Shown piece by piece: positions 12,011 through 24,773 of a DNA stretch of 64,000 nucleotides. How positions within the stretch are numbered: position 1 is the stretch's first letter; each line of letters starts with the position of its first letter. This stretch comes from Phaseolus vulgaris. Its lineage: Eukaryota > Streptophyta > Magnoliopsida > Fabales > Fabaceae. The translations under genes were made by a program, and so were the position numbers. Below the pieces are notes generated by a model that was given only the letters and a program-made list of their open reading frames with translations, was not told where the DNA came from and did no database searches. Location of the stretch: assembly GCF_000499845.2 (NCBI RefSeq), contig NC_023758.2, positions 21,527,192 through 21,591,191 on the forward strand, written 5' to 3'.

Positions 12011-12012
12011 CA

Positions 12013-12999
12013 TGATGTGATTCCAATAGCCACATAGAACAAGATTCTTGACACTTTGAGGAATCACCTTGAGCTGGAAAATGTAGAGGCACTTTCTTAG
12101 AAGTTGGATCATGGTTCTAAGATCAAGAACTCACCAATAACAAGTACCAAATCCCAAACTCATTTGGTTGAACCAAATATTGTCAAATTGAATCAACATA
12201 GGCAAAAGAAAAGAAGAGACCGAACAGAAATTGAAACAAAAACAAAAGAGCCGAACAGATTTAAGAACAAATGGAAAATAGATGCTGGAAAAAGGAATAG
12301 CCGAACCAAAACATGCTCAAGAACACAAGACAACAAGAGTAATTGAAAGAGAAGAAAGGAAGGAGAAGAGAATGCTCATGAAGATGGAAGATAGGTTGGA
12401 TGATCACGCCACTAGAAGTATGGATGCTCCTAGATGAGTGTGGAAGCCGCCACTTGAGGAAACCATGGTCCTTCAAGATAAGACTAGAGTAGAAGCTCAA
12501 AAGCTCTCCAAAGGCTCACTCCAATTTTGAGTATAGTTTCTTTAGATAAAATTCAAATCTGAAATTTACAAGGAAGGCACCTCTATTTATAGCCTAAGGT
12601 GCTGAAAATTGAAAGCTAAACAATTCAAAATTCCCTCCAAAAGCTATCTAGAACCGGCGCTAATTGCCTAAGCAAGGAAGGTGTGATCCCTTCCTTCACT
12701 TTGGCACCCCCTATTCTACTCCTACACCTATCTACTAATACACCCCCCTAAAGCTCCTAACTAAAACCTAAAAAGATGCTATAACAAAAGAGGTTTCTAA
12801 GGTTTCCCTCTAAGCACCTTCAACTAAAGACACTACAAAAAGAGAAAATAAATGTCCTCTAGCTCCCAAGGCTTTGAACATGCTTCTTGTAATCCTTTGA
12901 GGTGGACTTTGACCTCTATGGGCGTCCTCCATTTGTGCCTCCACCTCTTCTTGAGCTTGATGAGTGGCCTCCATGTTCTCTTGGGCTTGATCTCCATCA
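12013..12999 (-). repeat. Element B 5' LTR (987 bp)
   Basis: Same sequence as 5232-6218 as far as I can compare by eye. TATAAATA on the minus strand at 12584-12591 is the likely core promoter for the element's RNA. Confidence 0.95.
12584..12591 (-). promoter_or_regulatory. TATA box of B 5' LTR
   Basis: TATAAATA on the minus strand, preceded by CCTTAGGC. The same box in the same context occurs in the LTRs of C (16940) and F (39558), which supports a conserved promoter element. Confidence 0.6.
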
Positions 13000-13004
13000 G
13001 TTGG

Positions 13005-16000
13005 GCTACCAGCTAGATGAGCTGGTGAGGACTGGGTTTTTGAAAGATTATGTCGCAGATTCCACAACGACCGCCACCTCGCCGCCGCCGGCAGATGAGC
13101 CAGCACACGAGATGCCTGTGCTTGGCGAGGTCCACACCATTGCTGGAGGTTTTTCCGGCGGAGGACCCACCGCTTCCCAGCGGAAGAAATACGCGAGGGG
13201 GGTAAATTCAATCGAAGAGAGGCTCTCGGGGGAGCCTTGGGAGTCCGATATTGTGTTCACAAGAAGAGACCTCCGAGATGTGGTACCTCACGACAACGAC
13301 CCCGTTGTCATCTCGGTCGTCACAGCTGGAAGGAAGGTCCACAGAGTGCTTATTGATCAAGGAAGCTCGGCAGACGTCATGTTTCTGTCGACCTTTAATA
13401 AGTTACGGTTGTCCCCCGATCTGCTGAGTCCCTATACGGGATGTTTGTATGGGTTCGGGGATAACCAGGTAGAAGTCCGGGGGTACCTGGAGTTGAGGAC
13501 TACGTTCACAGACGGAGAGGCCTCCCGTACCGAGAGCATCCGGTACCTCGTTGTGAACGCTAATTCTGCCTACAATATTTTGCTGGGCAGACCGGCGTTA
13601 AACCGTCTGAGTGCGGTGTCCTCCACCCGTCACATGAAGATGAAGCTGCCAGACCTCAGTGGCCGGGTGATAGTCATCAGGTCAGACCAGGAGGAGGCGA
13701 GGAAATGCTATGAAAACAGCCTGAAAACGAAGAGAGGCGTATTCATGGTGTATGAACGTCCGCCGAGCGTGGACGCGACGATGATTGAGGCGACGCCCGC
13801 TGGGCTGACGCCTGAAGAGGTCATAGCGGAGAGGGCGATGCCCGAAGCAGATGTGCAAATGGAGGGAGGCCCTGACGACACGGCGCCTGTGGAAGAGGCG
13901 GCGCCCGTGGAAGAGGCGGCGCCCGTCGAAGATGATAGCAGGGAGCAGCCTGCAGCTAACGCCATAGAAAGGGAGATTGGCGGCAAAACTTTCAAGTTAG
14001 GAAGTTCGCTAAGCCCAGAAGTGATTTCACGCCACCTGGATGCCTTCGCATGGTCCGCCTCGGATATGCCAGGCATCGACCCCGATTTCCTATGTCACCA
14101 CCTCAGCATGGACGCCACGGTCCGCCCCGTGCGTCAGAGAAGGAGGAAGTTCAATGAGGAACGACAACATGTGGTAAAGGACGAAACGCAGAAGCTGCTG
14201 AGCGCTGGCCACATGAGGGAGATTCAGTACCCTGAGTGGCTCGCCAACGTCGTCTTGGTGAAAAAGGCGAACGGAAAGTGGAGGATGTGCGTTGATTTCA
14301 CGGACCTGAACAAGGCGTGCCCAAAGGATTCGTATCCGTTGCCCAGCATCGACGCCTTGGTAGACAGTGCGTCCGGCAGCAAGGTGTTAAGTTTCCTGGA
14401 CGCCTTCTCAGGGTACAACCAAATCAAGATGCACCCAAGAGACGAGAGCAAGACTGCATTCATGACGGAGACATGCAGTTACTGCTATAAGGTGATGCCC
14501 TTCGGGCTGAAAAATGCGGGCGCCACGTACCAGAGGCTAATGGACAAGGTCCTGGCGCCAATGCTTGGGAGGAACGTATACGCTTATGTAGACGACATGG
14601 TGGTGGCGTCGCAGAATAGGGTGCAGCACATGGCAGACCTGGAGGAGTTGTTCAACACAATATCCAAATACCGCCTCAAGTTGAACCCCGAGAAGTGTGT
14701 TTTCGGGGTAGAGGCCGGTAAGTTCTTGGGTTTTTTGCTCACCGAGAGGGGGATAGAGGCGAACCCCGACAAATGTGCGGCTATTATCGCCATGCGGAGC
14801 CCGACATCGGTAAAGGAGGTGCAACAGTTGACAGGGTGGATGGCGGCGCTCTCGAGGTTTGTTTCCGCCGGAGGAGAAAAGGGGCACCCGTACTTCCAGT
14901 GCCTCAAGAGAAACAGTCGCTTTGCATGGACTGATGAATGCGAAGCGGCTTTCATTAAGCTGACGGAGTACCTGGCGACGCCACCGGTCCTCTGCAAGCC
15001 GGTAACAGGCGTGCCCCTCCGGTTCTGTGTTGGTCCCAGAGCAGGACCAGAGTCAGAAGCCCATCTACTTCGTAAGCAAGGCCTTACAGGGGGCTGAGAC
15101 GAGGTACCAAGCACTAGAGAAGGCGGCACTGGCGGTAGTGTTCTCTGCTAGGAGGCTCCGTCATTACTTCCACAGTTTTACGGTGGTGGTGATGACCAAT
15201 CTCCCTATACAGAAAGTGCTGCAGAAACCCGATGTGGCAGGAAGAATGGTACGCTTGGCAGTGGAACTGTCAGAATTCGACATCTAGTACGAGCCTAGAG
15301 GATCCATCAAAGGGCAGGTGTACGCAGATTTTGTAGCAGAACTTTCGCCCGGAGGTGAGCAAGAGGTGGAAGCGAGTTCGCAGTGACTGCTCTTGGTTGA
15401 TGGCTCTTCAAACCAACAAGGGAGCGGTGCAGGAATAGTCTTGGAGGGACCCGACGGCATACTGATCGAGCAGGCCTTGCGTTTCGCCTTCAAGGCAAGT
15501 AACAATTAGGCAGAATATGAAGCCCTGATAGCAGGAATGCTCTTGGCCAAGGAGATGGGCGCACAGAACCTCCTGGTGAAGAGCGACTCTCAGTTGATTA
15601 CGGGGCAGGTGTCGGGTGAGTTCCAAGCGAAGGACCCACAGATGGCGACGTATCTAAAATACGTCCAGTTGTTGAGGGGGGCGTTCAACGCTCTTGAGTT
15701 GATACACGTCCCGAGGGAGCAGAATGCCAGAGCTGACCTGCTCGCAAAGCTGGCCAGCTCAGGCACGGGGGGGTAGACAGAGGACAGTGATCCAGGAGAC
15801 TCTCAAAGCTCCGCGTCGGTTCATGGAAGACAACAGGGTGGATGTCCTCCAGATTTATACATCAAGGGGAAGGCCAAGGAGTCATTCCTCTTTGACCCAA
15901 GATACGCAGAGGGCGCCCCGCATCAGCATGTTCGCGGGTGTGCCTGAGGAAGAGCAGATGCAGGTATGTGTCTTGTCCAAGGGAGACACCTGGATGACGC

Positions 16001-16660
16001 CCTATAAGCGATACCTGGCAGATGGGGCTCTCCCAGTGGACCCTGAAGAGGGTAAAAAAGTCAAAAGAAATGCCGCAAGATATACTTTGGTGGATGGGGT
16101 GCTGTTCAGGCACGGCTTCACTCACCCTATCCTAACATGCGTCAGTGGTGATGAGTGCACCAGGATAATGGCGGAGCTACACGAAGGCATCTGCGGAAGC
16201 CATGTAGGGGGAAGATCCTTAGCCTCCAAGGTAGTACGCGCAGGTTTCTTCTGGCCAACAGTGAAAGAGGATTACGCACGGCACGCCCAGCGGTGCAGGC
16301 AATGCCAAAAGCACGCCGATTGGCACAAGGCGCCGCCAGAAGAGTTGCGGTCCATATACAGCCCGTGGCCTTTCCATACATGGGGAATTGACATCCTGGG
16401 CCCTTTCCCACTGGCAATCAGGCAGATGAAGTATCTGATCGTCGCCATCGAATACTTCACTAAGTGGATAGAGGCAGAGCCCGTGGCACAGATCACTGCG
16501 CATAAGGTACAACATTTCGTGTGGAGAAACATTGTGTGTCGCTTTGGCGTACCTAGGCGCCTGATATCTGACAATGGGACCCAGTTTGCCAGTCAGCAGT
16601 TGAGAAATCTGTATGCTGAAGTAGGAATCAAACAAGTGTTCGCGTCGGTTGAACACCCCC
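13005..16660 (+). pseudogene. pol: Element A pol, central part (protease to integrase), broken
   Basis: Continues A's gag frame after B. In order it shows protease (LIDQGSSADVMF, about 13350-13385), reverse transcriptase (DFTDLNKACPKDSYPLPSID, and YVDDMVVAS near 14586) and RNase H (ALEKAALAVVFSARRLRHYF). A second RNase H follows (AGIVLEGPDG, NALELIHVPREQNARADLLA), then the integrase HHCC finger and its first two catalytic acids (WGIDILGPFP, LISDNGTQFAS). Compared with D there is a ~34-nt deletion at about 15023 that shifts the frame. Stops follow at 15285, 15384 and 15507, and an extra G near 15770 shifts it again. Seven codons are missing near 14012. Element C interrupts it just before the catalytic glutamate. 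Confidence 0.92.
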
Positions 16661-17526
16661 TGATGGAAACCAAGTAGAGGATGCTCTAGGCCATGAAGCC
16701 CAAGCCCAACAAGGGGCCCAAGCCCAACGAATTACTAGGAGCATGGCAAGAGCTTTGGGACAAGAGTATAATAAAATGGCTCTTCTTATTTCTTTTGTAG
16801 AATAGGGGTGTGAGTGTAATAAAAAGGTGTAAGTAGTAAGGGAGTCTAGGGGGGAGTGTAGATAGGAGCCTAGGGGGTGCCAAACCGAATTTCATTGCAT
16901 TTGTGTGCCATTTAGCTTGCATTTTCAGCACCTCTAGGCTATAAATAAAGGTGCTTAGCTTGTACAATTCAGATTGGAATTTTATAGTAGAGAGACTATA
17001 CTCAATTTGGGAGAGAATTTGTGAGTTTTGAGTCTTCCTCTTCTTTGCCTTATCTCGTGAGCTATGGTGAGCTTCAAGTGGTGGCACTCCATCACTTATC
17101 TTGGTTCAAGGTTCCAAGTGGCGTGAATGGCTTCTTCCAATTCTCAAAATCCAGCAAGCATCTTATTCTATAAGTGTTCTTCTTCCCTTTTCTTCAATTT
17201 TCCATTCGGTAGTTTTGATTCCTAGAGTTTACTTCTTTTTCTACCGTTTATTTTGTGTTTCCAGCATTGTGTTCTTAATTCTGTTTTGGTTCAGTAGCTA
17301 TCATTTAAATTCTGTCCAGTTTTAATTCTTGTTCTTCTTTCCTTTTGTTTTGATTCAATTTGACAATACATGGACTTCAATATGAGTCTTGGTTGGTGCT
17401 TAGTTTTGGTGAGTTCTTGAATTTAGAACATTGATCCAATTCTAAAGTAGAGTGCCTTTTAAATCCAGCTCAAGTTGTTCCTAAGAATGTCAAGAATCAT
17501 GTGTTCTTGTAGTTACATTCACATCA
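16661..17526 (+). repeat. Element C 5' LTR (866 bp)
   Basis: Starts TGATGGAAACC and ends TTACATTCACATCA before the primer site. It lacks two 18-bp units (CAAGGGGCCCAAGCCCAA type) that the 3' LTR carries. Otherwise I count about four substitutions between the two LTRs. Confidence 0.92.
16940..16947 (+). promoter_or_regulatory. TATA box of C 5' LTR
   Basis: TATAAATA preceded by CTAGGC, in the same local context as the TATA boxes of the B and F LTRs. Confidence 0.6.
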
Positions 17527-17528
17527 TG

Positions 17529-17542
17529 TGGTATCCAGAGTC
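17529..17542 (+). other. Element C primer-binding site
   Basis: TGGTATCCAGAGTC, an initiator-methionine-tRNA-like site, begins two bases after the 5' LTR. Confidence 0.8.
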
Positions 17543-18885
17543 TAGGCTTGTTTTTGCTTAATTCTTGAGTTGTATTGCACTTTACTTTCAAGAGCTCTTT
17601 AATTCAAGTTGTTTACCATTCTGTTTTAGGATTTATTTTGAGTTTTCTTGCTGTTTTCTTTTGTTACACCATGTGTTTGTGAAAAGGACTCTAGCACTCA
17701 TTGCTCATATGAGTATGGCTGCTCTTTTGGAATGGCATTCTCCTTCCTAGAGCCGACCTTAAGCTTCCTTTCACTTGTGGTTATACCTTGTTATATGTCT
17801 TTTAATTTTGTAATCATGTCAAGTTTTGCTTAGTCATGTTATTCCATAATTGTCATTACTTCTAGTAGTACTTTTATTGCTTTAATTGTTTCTTGCTTTG
17901 GTTTACTTTCTGTTTTTTGAGTTTATTGCTTGATCCTTTGTGCATTTTCCTTTTTAGATTTGAGTTCATGCTAGTATTTTCATTCTATACAAGTTCCTTT
18001 ACACACTTTCCATTATGTCTTTGCTAGTTCATCATACTGTTTTTCATTCCTAAATAAGCTCCTCTGTTTTCTTACAAACGTGCTACTGTTTTCAATTTAC
18101 TGCAATTAATTGGCTCATATGAAATTTCTGAAAATTTGGATTTACATACTTCAAAGTGTTACAAAAGCATAGAAAAAAGAATCACTCAAAAATTCCAAGT
18201 ACACAAAAAATGATAAATAAAATACGAAAAGTGTACAATACTGCCGAAAAGAATACGGTAATTGGGCAGCAATTTTGAAAAAATTATTTCTCTCAATTGG
18301 CTTACTGTTTTTACCTCATTCCAGTGCCATTTTTGAGTTAAGACATTGAAGTTTCTGTGGTTAATTTTTCACATTCCAGTTCGCTTTCAATCGGTACAGT
18401 TAAATCTGTAAACATAGCACAGTTTGCTTTAAAAAATAAAAAAATAAAAAATTTCCAGTAGCTGTTTTCTGTTTTCTTTAATCTACTCTAGCACTTTTCT
18501 TTAAGACTCTTTTTGTGTGCCTTCTTTATTCATTGAGTTCCTTATTTTTCTTGATTGTCTTTCATTCATATTCTTTCTAGTTTGTCATACATTCCTCTCT
18601 GTTTTTGGTTTAGCTTTTATTGTTTACACCTTTTTCTTGCTTGTCTTTTTGTTCTTCTTAAAAGTTGTGTGGAGACTTGTTCTTAAGTAAGTTGGTTTGC
18701 TGTAACATATTTCACTTGAAGCTACTCCATTTCACAAGCAAGGCTTGGTTGAGGACAGAATATTTTCTTGGAATGGTTTGAGTGCTTTCTTGGGCATTTT
18801 TCCAGCAACCTATATCTCACTGTTTTTAATTGTTTAACAAGTTTCTTTCACTGTTTTGTTTTCTGTTTTTGTGTATTTTCTGCTC
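17543..18885 (+). other. Element C leader, noncoding
   Basis: T-rich leader of about 1.3 kb, similar in length and composition to B's leader. No supported gene. Confidence 0.65.
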
Positions 18886-21800
18886 ATGGCTCATTTCTCT
18901 AGTGGAGAGTCCTCCAAACCGTGCTCACCACAAAAGGCAGCCCTTTATGAGGACTTAAAGAATGCCAAGCAATCCAATGCTCACTATCTTGAGGTGATAA
19001 GGAAGATGGAAGCACGACTCCAAAGTTTGGAGTTAAACCGAGAGGAAATGCATCAAAACCGTGAGCAAAGAACTCCTCCTCCTAGTCGGCATTCTTCAAG
19101 GCACTCCCATGGTTATTATGAAGACAATCCAAGGCCAAGACATCATCACCATGAAGAGAGGCGCCAACATGTGGCTGGCCCTTGTTCTCCAAATGTAAAA
19201 CTTCCTAGTTTTAGTGGTGATAGTGATCCCAATGTATACTTAGGATGGGAGGCTAAGGTGGACCAAATTTTTGATGTAAATGGGGTTAGGGATGAGCATA
19301 GAGTTAAGTTAGCTTCTTTAGAATTTTTGGACTATGCCATGCAATGGTGGCATCAATACCTCATGGACATTGACCTACACAAGAGGTCGCCCGTGGTCTC
19401 TTGGAACGATTTGAAAGCATGTTTACGTGCTAGATTCGTACCCCCACACTTTAGGAAAGACCTTATGTTGAAACTCCAACGGTTTCATCAAGGCGCGCTA
19501 AGTGTGGATGATTACTTTAAACAACTAGACACGTTTTTAATTCGAGTTAATATGGATGAGAGTGAGGAGGCTAAGATAGCTAGGTTTGTGAGTGGACTTC
19601 GAAGGGATATTCAAGACGTGGTAGAGTTACAAGAATATTCTTCTTTGGAAAATGTGGTGCACCTTGCTAGCAAAATTGAAAATCAACTTGCAAGGAAAAA
19701 GGCTTTCAAAAATTCTTCTAAAGATAACTACTACCACTCTTCTTGGAAAAATAAAAACTCTTTTTCAAACATCCCTTCTAAGGACTCTACTTTCAAACCT
19801 AGAGAGTCTAAGCCTTCCACTTCCAATGCTAGGCCTAAATCACCACAAAAATCGTCTAGTAAGAAGTGTTTTAAATGTTTAAGCTATGGACATATTGCTT
19901 CTAATTGCCCTACTAAACGAACTATGTATATGCATGATGGGGTAGATAGTAGTGAGCATGGGTCCGAATCTTCTAGACATTCCTCACCTTCTAGATCCCC
20001 AAGTGAGAGTGAAAGTGAAAGCCCACATGAGGGTGACCTATTAGTAATAAGACGCATGCTTGGACAAGTGTTAAAACCTTTTGATGAAACTCAAAGAGAA
20101 AATATTTTTCATTCAAGGTGTCTTATTAATGATAGAGTTTGCTCTTTGATTGTGGATGGGGGGAGTTGTGCAAATGTGGCAAGCACAAGAGTGGTAGACA
20201 AACATGGATTGCCTACCATCTCTCATGCCAAGCCCTACAAGTTACAATGGTTGAGTGAGGTGGGTGAGATAGTGGTGAACAAACAAGTCCTCATTACATT
20301 TTCCATTGGCAAATATAAAGATGAGGTCTTGTGTGATGTTGTTCCAATGGAAGCTACTCATATCCTTTTAGGTAGGCCATGGCAATTTGATAGAAAAAAT
20401 TTTCATGATGGCTTTACCAACAAAATTTCTTTTAACTTCCATGGACACAAAGTCATTCTCAAGTCTCTCTCTCCAAAAGAGGTACATGAGGACCAAATCA
20501 AAATGAGAGAAAAGAGAGAGAAAGAAAAAGAAATTAAAAATTCCAAGAGAAGCCTTCTCATATCTTCCCAACAAGTTCAAAAGGTAATAGTTACTCACAA
20601 GCCTATTTTTTTAGCTATTCCTAGACCTATTGAATATGAGTCGGCTAAGGATAGTCCCACATGTTTGGACCATTTGGTAAAGGAATATGAAGATGTGTTT
20701 CAAGATCCTCCTAAAGGCTTACCACCTCTAAGAGGGATTGAACACCAAATAGACTTCATGCCCGGGGTTTCTTTACCAAATCGCCCTGCATATAGGACCA
20801 ATCCCCAAGAGACCAAAGAAATTCAAAGACAAGTTGAGGATTTATTAGCTAAGGGGTGGGTACAAGATAGCATGAGCCCATGTGCTATGCCTGTCATACT
20901 TGTCCCTAAAAAGGATGGGACATGGAGGATGTGTACGGATTGTCGCGCTATAAATAACATCACCATCAAATATAGGCATCCCATTCCTAGGTTAGATGAC
21001 TTGTTGGATGAATTACATGGGTCTAAAATATTTTCCAAAATTGATCTTAAGAGTGGTTACAATCAAATTCGAATTAAACATGGTGATGAATGGAAAACCG
21101 CTTTTAAGACCAAATTTGGTTTATATGAGTGGTTGGTCATGCCTTTTGGCTTGACTAATGCTCCTAGTACCTTCATGCGACTCATGCATCATGTTTTAAG
21201 AGCATTCATTGGCAAGTTTGTTGTGGTTTACTTTGATGATATTCTTATATATAGCTTGTCCTTAGAAGATCATGAGTCACATGTTAGACAAGTTCTAGAA
21301 ACCCTTAGGAAGGAGAAGTTGTATGCTAACCATGCTAAATGTTTCTTTGCATTAGATCATATAGACTTCCTAGGGTTTGTGGTTAGTCATAAAGGGGTGC
21401 ATGTAGATCAAACAAAAGTTGCAACAATTCAACATTGGCCAACACCCACCAATGTTAATGAAGTACGAAGCTTTCATGGCCTTGCTAGTTTTTATAGGCG
21501 GTTTGTGAAAGACTTTAGTACAATTGCCGCACCTTTAAATGCCATAGTAAAGAAGGATGTGGTTTTTAAGTGGGGACAAGAGCAAGAAAACGCTTTTCAA
21601 ACTTTGAAGGATAAATTAACTAAAGCCCTCATTCTAGCCCTTCCTAATTTTGCTAAGACATTTGAAATAGAGTGTGATGCCTCTAATATAGGCATTGGGG
21701 CCGTCCTCCTTCAAGAAGGACACCCCATCGCTTATTTTAGTGAGAAACTCAAAGGGAGTCATCTCAATTACTCCACTTATGATAAAGAACTTTATGCTCT

Positions 21801-23475
21801 TGTTAGAGCTTTGCAAAATTGGCAACATTATCTTTTTCCAAAGGAATTTGTGATTCATAGTGATCATGAGTCCCTTAAATATTTAAAAAGCCAAAGCAAG
21901 CTTAATAAGAGACATGCTAAGTGGGTGGAGTTTATTGAGCAATTTCATTATGTGATCAAACATAAACAAGGTAAAATTAATGTAGTGGTCGATGCTCTTT
22001 CACGAAGATATACCTTGTTAAATGTTTTAAATGTTCAATATTTAGGTTTTGATCACATAAAGGAACTTTATCATGATGACTTAGATTTCTCTCTAATCTA
22101 TCAAGAGTGTTCCAAGGGAGGTCACAAAGACTTTTTCTTACATAATGGTTTTCTTTTCAAAGGAAAAAGACTTTGTGTTCCCCAAGGATCCATTAGACAA
22201 TCTCTTGTTAGAGAGGCTCATGAGGGTGGGCTTATGGGACATTTTGGGGTAGCTAAGACCTTAGAAACATTGCATGAACATTTCTTTTGGCCTCACATGC
22301 GCAAATCCGTACATACCTTCTGTGATAGATGTATAGCATGTAGGAAGGCTAAATCTAAGGTCCAACCCCATGGTTTATATACCCCTCTTCCTATCCCTAC
22401 AATGCCTTGGGTTGATATTTCTATGGATTTTATCTTAGGACTACCCAAGACATCGAAGGGTAAGGATTCCATCTTTGTGGTAGTGGACCGTTTTTCTAAA
22501 ATGGCTCATTTTATTCCATGCCACAAAGTGGATGATGCATGCCATATTGCAAATCTCTTCTTCAAGGAAGTTGTTCGTTTGCATGGACTTCCTAGAAGTA
22601 TAGTATCTGATAGGGATTCTAAGTTCTTAAGTCACTTTTGGCGGACCTTATGGGGGAAACTTGGCACCAAACTTCTGTTTTCTACTACCTGCCACCCCCA
22701 AACTGATGGTCAAACCGAAGTGGTTAATAGAACTTTGGGTCAATTATTAAGATGCTTTATTTCCGGGAATCCAAGGGCTTGGGAGGATTTACTACCTCAT
22801 GTTGAATTTGCCTATAATAGAGTAGTGAATTCCACCACTAACCATTCTCCTTTTGAGGTTGTTTATGGGTTTAATCCCCTCACACCTCTAGATCTTCTTC
22901 CCATTCCTGTCCTTGATGAGGTTCTATGCAAAGACGGTTTTGAAAAGGCATCTTTTGTTAAAGATTTGCATAACCGCATCAAGTTACAAATTGAGAAGAA
23001 AGTTGGTAAGTATGCTGACACTGCCAACCAAAGGAGAAAGGCATTAATCTTTGAGCCCGGTGATTGGGTTTGGCTTCATTTGAGAAAGGATAGATTTCCT
23101 TCTCTAAGGAAGTCCAAACTTATGCCTCGTGGTGATGGCCCTTTCCAAGTCATCAAGTGGATTAATGATAATGCCTATGAGTTAGATATGCCCTCTACTT
23201 ATCTTGGTAGTAATTCTTTCAATGTTACTGATCTCACTCCTTTTGCTGCAGGTTTCCCAAATTCGTGGACGAATTCTCTCCAACCCGGAGAGTATGATGG
23301 AAACCAAGTAGAGGATGCTCTAGGCCATGAAGCCCAAGCCCAACAAGGGGCCCAAGCCCATCAAGGGGTCCAAGCCCAACAAGGGGCCCAAGCCCAACGA
23401 ATTACTAGGAGCATGGCAAGAGCTTTGGGACAAGAGTATAATAAAATGGCTCTTCTTATTTCTTTTGTAGAATAG
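18886..23475 (+). CDS. gag-pol: Element C gag-pol polyprotein, intact (about 1529 aa)
   Basis: I choose ATG 18886 ([13 protein letters not shown]), the equivalent of B's start; an upstream in-frame ATG at 18856 would add ten residues. The frame is uninterrupted. Landmarks are gag core [16 protein letters not shown], zinc knuckle [14 protein letters not shown] (about 19870-19911) and protease [11 protein letters not shown] (about 20152). Next are reverse transcriptase YFDDILIYS (about 21230), RNase [12 protein letters not shown], the integrase HHCC finger and D, D, E motifs, and the GPY/F module [10 protein letters not shown]. No chromodomain. The last ~60 codons lie in the 3' LTR (from 23295) and contain a six-residue repeat ([18 protein letters not shown]) before [12 protein letters not shown]. 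The protein looks functional although its 3' LTR is split. Confidence 0.92.
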   Translation: MAHFSSGESSKPCSPQKAALYEDLKNAKQSNAHYLEVIRKMEARLQSLELNREEMHQNREQRTPPPSRHSSRHSHGYYEDNPRPRHHHHEERRQHVAGPCSPNVKLPSFSGDSDPNVYLGWEAKVDQIFDVNGVRDEHRVKLASLEFLDYAMQWWHQYLMDIDLHKRSPVVSWNDLKACLRARFVPPHFRKDLMLKLQRFHQGALSVDDYFKQLDTFLIRVNMDESEEAKIARFVSGLRRDIQDVVELQEYSSLENVVHLASKIENQLARKKAFKNSSKDNYYHSSWKNKNSFSNIPSKDSTFKPRESKPSTSNARPKSPQKSSSKKCFKCLSYGHIASNCPTKRTMYMHDGVDSSEHGSESSRHSSPSRSPSESESESPHEGDLLVIRRMLGQVLKPFDETQRENIFHSRCLINDRVCSLIVDGGSCANVASTRVVDKHGLPTISHAKPYKLQWLSEVGEIVVNKQVLITFSIGKYKDEVLCDVVPMEATHILLGRPWQFDRKNFHDGFTNKISFNFHGHKVILKSLSPKEVHEDQIKMREKREKEKEIKNSKRSLLISSQQVQKVIVTHKPIFLAIPRPIEYESAKDSPTCLDHLVKEYEDVFQDPPKGLPPLRGIEHQIDFMPGVSLPNRPAYRTNPQETKEIQRQVEDLLAKGWVQDSMSPCAMPVILVPKKDGTWRMCTDCRAINNITIKYRHPIPRLDDLLDELHGSKIFSKIDLKSGYNQIRIKHGDEWKTAFKTKFGLYEWLVMPFGLTNAPSTFMRLMHHVLRAFIGKFVVVYFDDILIYSLSLEDHESHVRQVLETLRKEKLYANHAKCFFALDHIDFLGFVVSHKGVHVDQTKVATIQHWPTPTNVNEVRSFHGLASFYRRFVKDFSTIAAPLNAIVKKDVVFKWGQEQENAFQTLKDKLTKALILALPNFAKTFEIECDASNIGIGAVLLQEGHPIAYFSEKLKGSHLNYSTYDKELYALVRALQNWQHYLFPKEFVIHSDHESLKYLKSQSKLNKRHAKWVEFIEQFHYVIKHKQGKINVVVDALSRRYTLLNVLNVQYLGFDHIKELYHDDLDFSLIYQECSKGGHKDFFLHNGFLFKGKRLCVPQGSIRQSLVREAHEGGLMGHFGVAKTLETLHEHFFWPHMRKSVHTFCDRCIACRKAKSKVQPHGLYTPLPIPTMPWVDISMDFILGLPKTSKGKDSIFVVVDRFSKMAHFIPCHKVDDACHIANLFFKEVVRLHGLPRSIVSDRDSKFLSHFWRTLWGKLGTKLLFSTTCHPQTDGQTEVVNRTLGQLLRCFISGNPRAWEDLLPHVEFAYNRVVNSTTNHSPFEVVYGFNPLTPLDLLPIPVLDEVLCKDGFEKASFVKDLHNRIKLQIEKKVGKYADTANQRRKALIFEPGDWVWLHLRKDRFPSLRKSKLMPRGDGPFQVIKWINDNAYELDMPSTYLGSNSFNVTDLTPFAAGFPNSWTNSLQPGEYDGNQVEDALGHEAQAQQGAQAHQGVQAQQGAQAQRITRSMARALGQEYNKMALLISFVE
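23277..23294 (+). other. Element C purine tract
   Basis: TCTCCAACCCGGAGAGTA abuts the 3' LTR start TGATGG. Its position matches B's tract and it is translated as part of gag-pol. Confidence 0.5.
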
Positions 23476-23487
23476 GGGTGTGAGTGT
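23295..23487 (+). repeat. Element C 3' LTR, left part
   Basis: Matches the first part of the 5' LTR with an additional 36 bp of 18-bp repeats. Interrupted after AGTGT (23483-23487) by element D. Confidence 0.92.
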
Positions 23488-24773
23488 TGTACCGTCCCGT
23501 ATCAGGGCGTTGACTAAGTCAAAGTCAACGACTGGAAAGTCAAAGTCAACTCAAGGTGTCGCCCAGGTGTAGAGACACCAAGAGGAAGCGTCGCCAAGAT
23601 AGAGACAAGGCGTCGCCAAGGCAAGGCATCGCCAAGGTAAGGCGTTGCCAAGGTAAGGCGTCGCCAAGGCAAGACGTCGCCAAGGCCAGGCGTCGCCTGG
23701 GTGGAGGCGTCGCCCAACCAGGGCGTCGCCAGATCAAACATTGTAAAAGCAAGGCAACCACGGTGTGGTTCCACGATACCCATGGGTAGGAAAGACCATG
23801 GAGGGAGCGATGTCGTGGGAAAGCCTCAGGTCCCGGTATCTCGGGAAAGTGATAAAGAGAAGGAAAAGGTGGCTTCAAGGCCATAGTGATAGTACCAGTG
23901 AAGGGCAGCCTGACTCGTGAAGTACCCCTGCCGCCCCAGAGACGCCTTCGGGACAGATACGACCCAAGAGGAAGGTCACGCCCAGGATAACCGGGTGCAG
24001 GGTGCGAGAGGAAGGCAGATACGCTCTCAGAGTAAGTGGCTAGATACTTGGGGGCATGAGTTGGCACCCAAAAAGCCACCCCTAGCGCAGTAGCACTCCC
24101 AGGCAGGAGGACCCGCACGTAGAAACGTCCCCAGGTGGGCAGAAACGCCCCCAGATGGGGTCATGGCGTCGTGAGGCCCTCCACGTGTATGACAGCAAGG
24201 CCGGAATAGAAACACCCTCTAGTCAGGTGCCAGGTAATTAAAGATATTCAATACAGTTTCCCTTTCGAGCATTCAGGTACTATTAGGGCTCCCGAGCGTT
24301 TCAACGTCTTAAATGCGCTGCGTTTCGTAATTAAGCGCTTTAATGAGTGCGTTACGTTTGAGATTAAAAGCGCTTTAAGGCGCTTTAAATGCTGGGCAGT
24401 TTAAATAGCGCTGGGAATGTCGGAAAAAGGGTTGGAACCTTTGGCAAACTTACAAGAAACTCTTTGGTTGCTTGCCCGTGCGTTAAGGTTACGTACAAGT
24501 GACTGGAGAATATTTTTGTCAAAAGGAGACAACACACACATAGATACACAGTTCTTTTACCACCTTCAGAGTGCCACACGCGGTGCTCAAATACGTGGGT
24601 GGACAGTTTTTTGGTGTTTCTTGCTGGCTGACTTGAGCGTCGGAGTGCAAACGGCCGCTAGGGCGCCTCTTTGTCCTCTTTTTTGCAGGAATTCACAGGC
24701 AATCAGTGGGAAGGAGTCCTTAGCTGACGGTTGAGGTCGCGCACAAAGACGTCCCGGTCAACCGGACGGAACA
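23488..24773 (+). repeat. Element D 5' LTR (1286 bp)
   Basis: Begins TGTACCGTCCCGTATCAGGG and ends CCGGACGGAACA. It contains a run of 16-bp units of the type GGCGTCGCCAAGGCAA between about 23595 and 23710, and a TTTAAATA at 24400-24407. Confidence 0.93.
23595..23710 (+). repeat. GGCGTCGCC minisatellite in D LTR
   Basis: About six imperfect units of 16 bp. The 3' LTR (from about 35945) has one unit fewer. The same GGCGTCGCC word recurs in the LTRs of A and G and in noncoding DNA after pol. Confidence 0.75.

Larger units (their letters stand above)
5232..12999 (-). mobile_element. Element B: CRM-like Ty3/gypsy LTR retrotransposon, complete
   Basis: A 7768-bp element inserted in A's gag, flanked by GTTGG at 5227-5231 and 13000-13004. 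Both 987-bp LTRs (5232-6218 and 12013-12999) appear identical, including two ORF-length stretches compared residue by residue. On the minus strand the order is 5' LTR, initiator-methionine-type primer site, ~1.35-kb leader, one continuous gag-pol ORF that runs into the 3' LTR. Nothing in it looks broken. It is the most recently inserted complete element here and could be autonomous. Confidence 0.95.

Noticed and set aside
11998..12012. TGGTATCAGAGTC-like stretches as possible tRNA genes
   Set aside because: Only the 3'-end complement is present and it sits beside an LTR. These are primer-binding sites, not tRNA genes.
12902..15097. A 731-codon + strand ORF starting in B's LTR and running into A's pol
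   Set aside because: It is a junction artefact: LTR sequence happens to be open and in frame with A's coding sequence. The start is GTG, not ATG, and the LTR part has no relation to a protein N-terminus.
23514..24118. Minus-strand ORFs of 89 and 190 codons in D's LTR (repeated in part at 35893-36444 and in G)
   Set aside because: They arise from GC-rich LTR repeats (translated as runs of similar short words) and are not conserved as a frame between the A, D and G LTRs.
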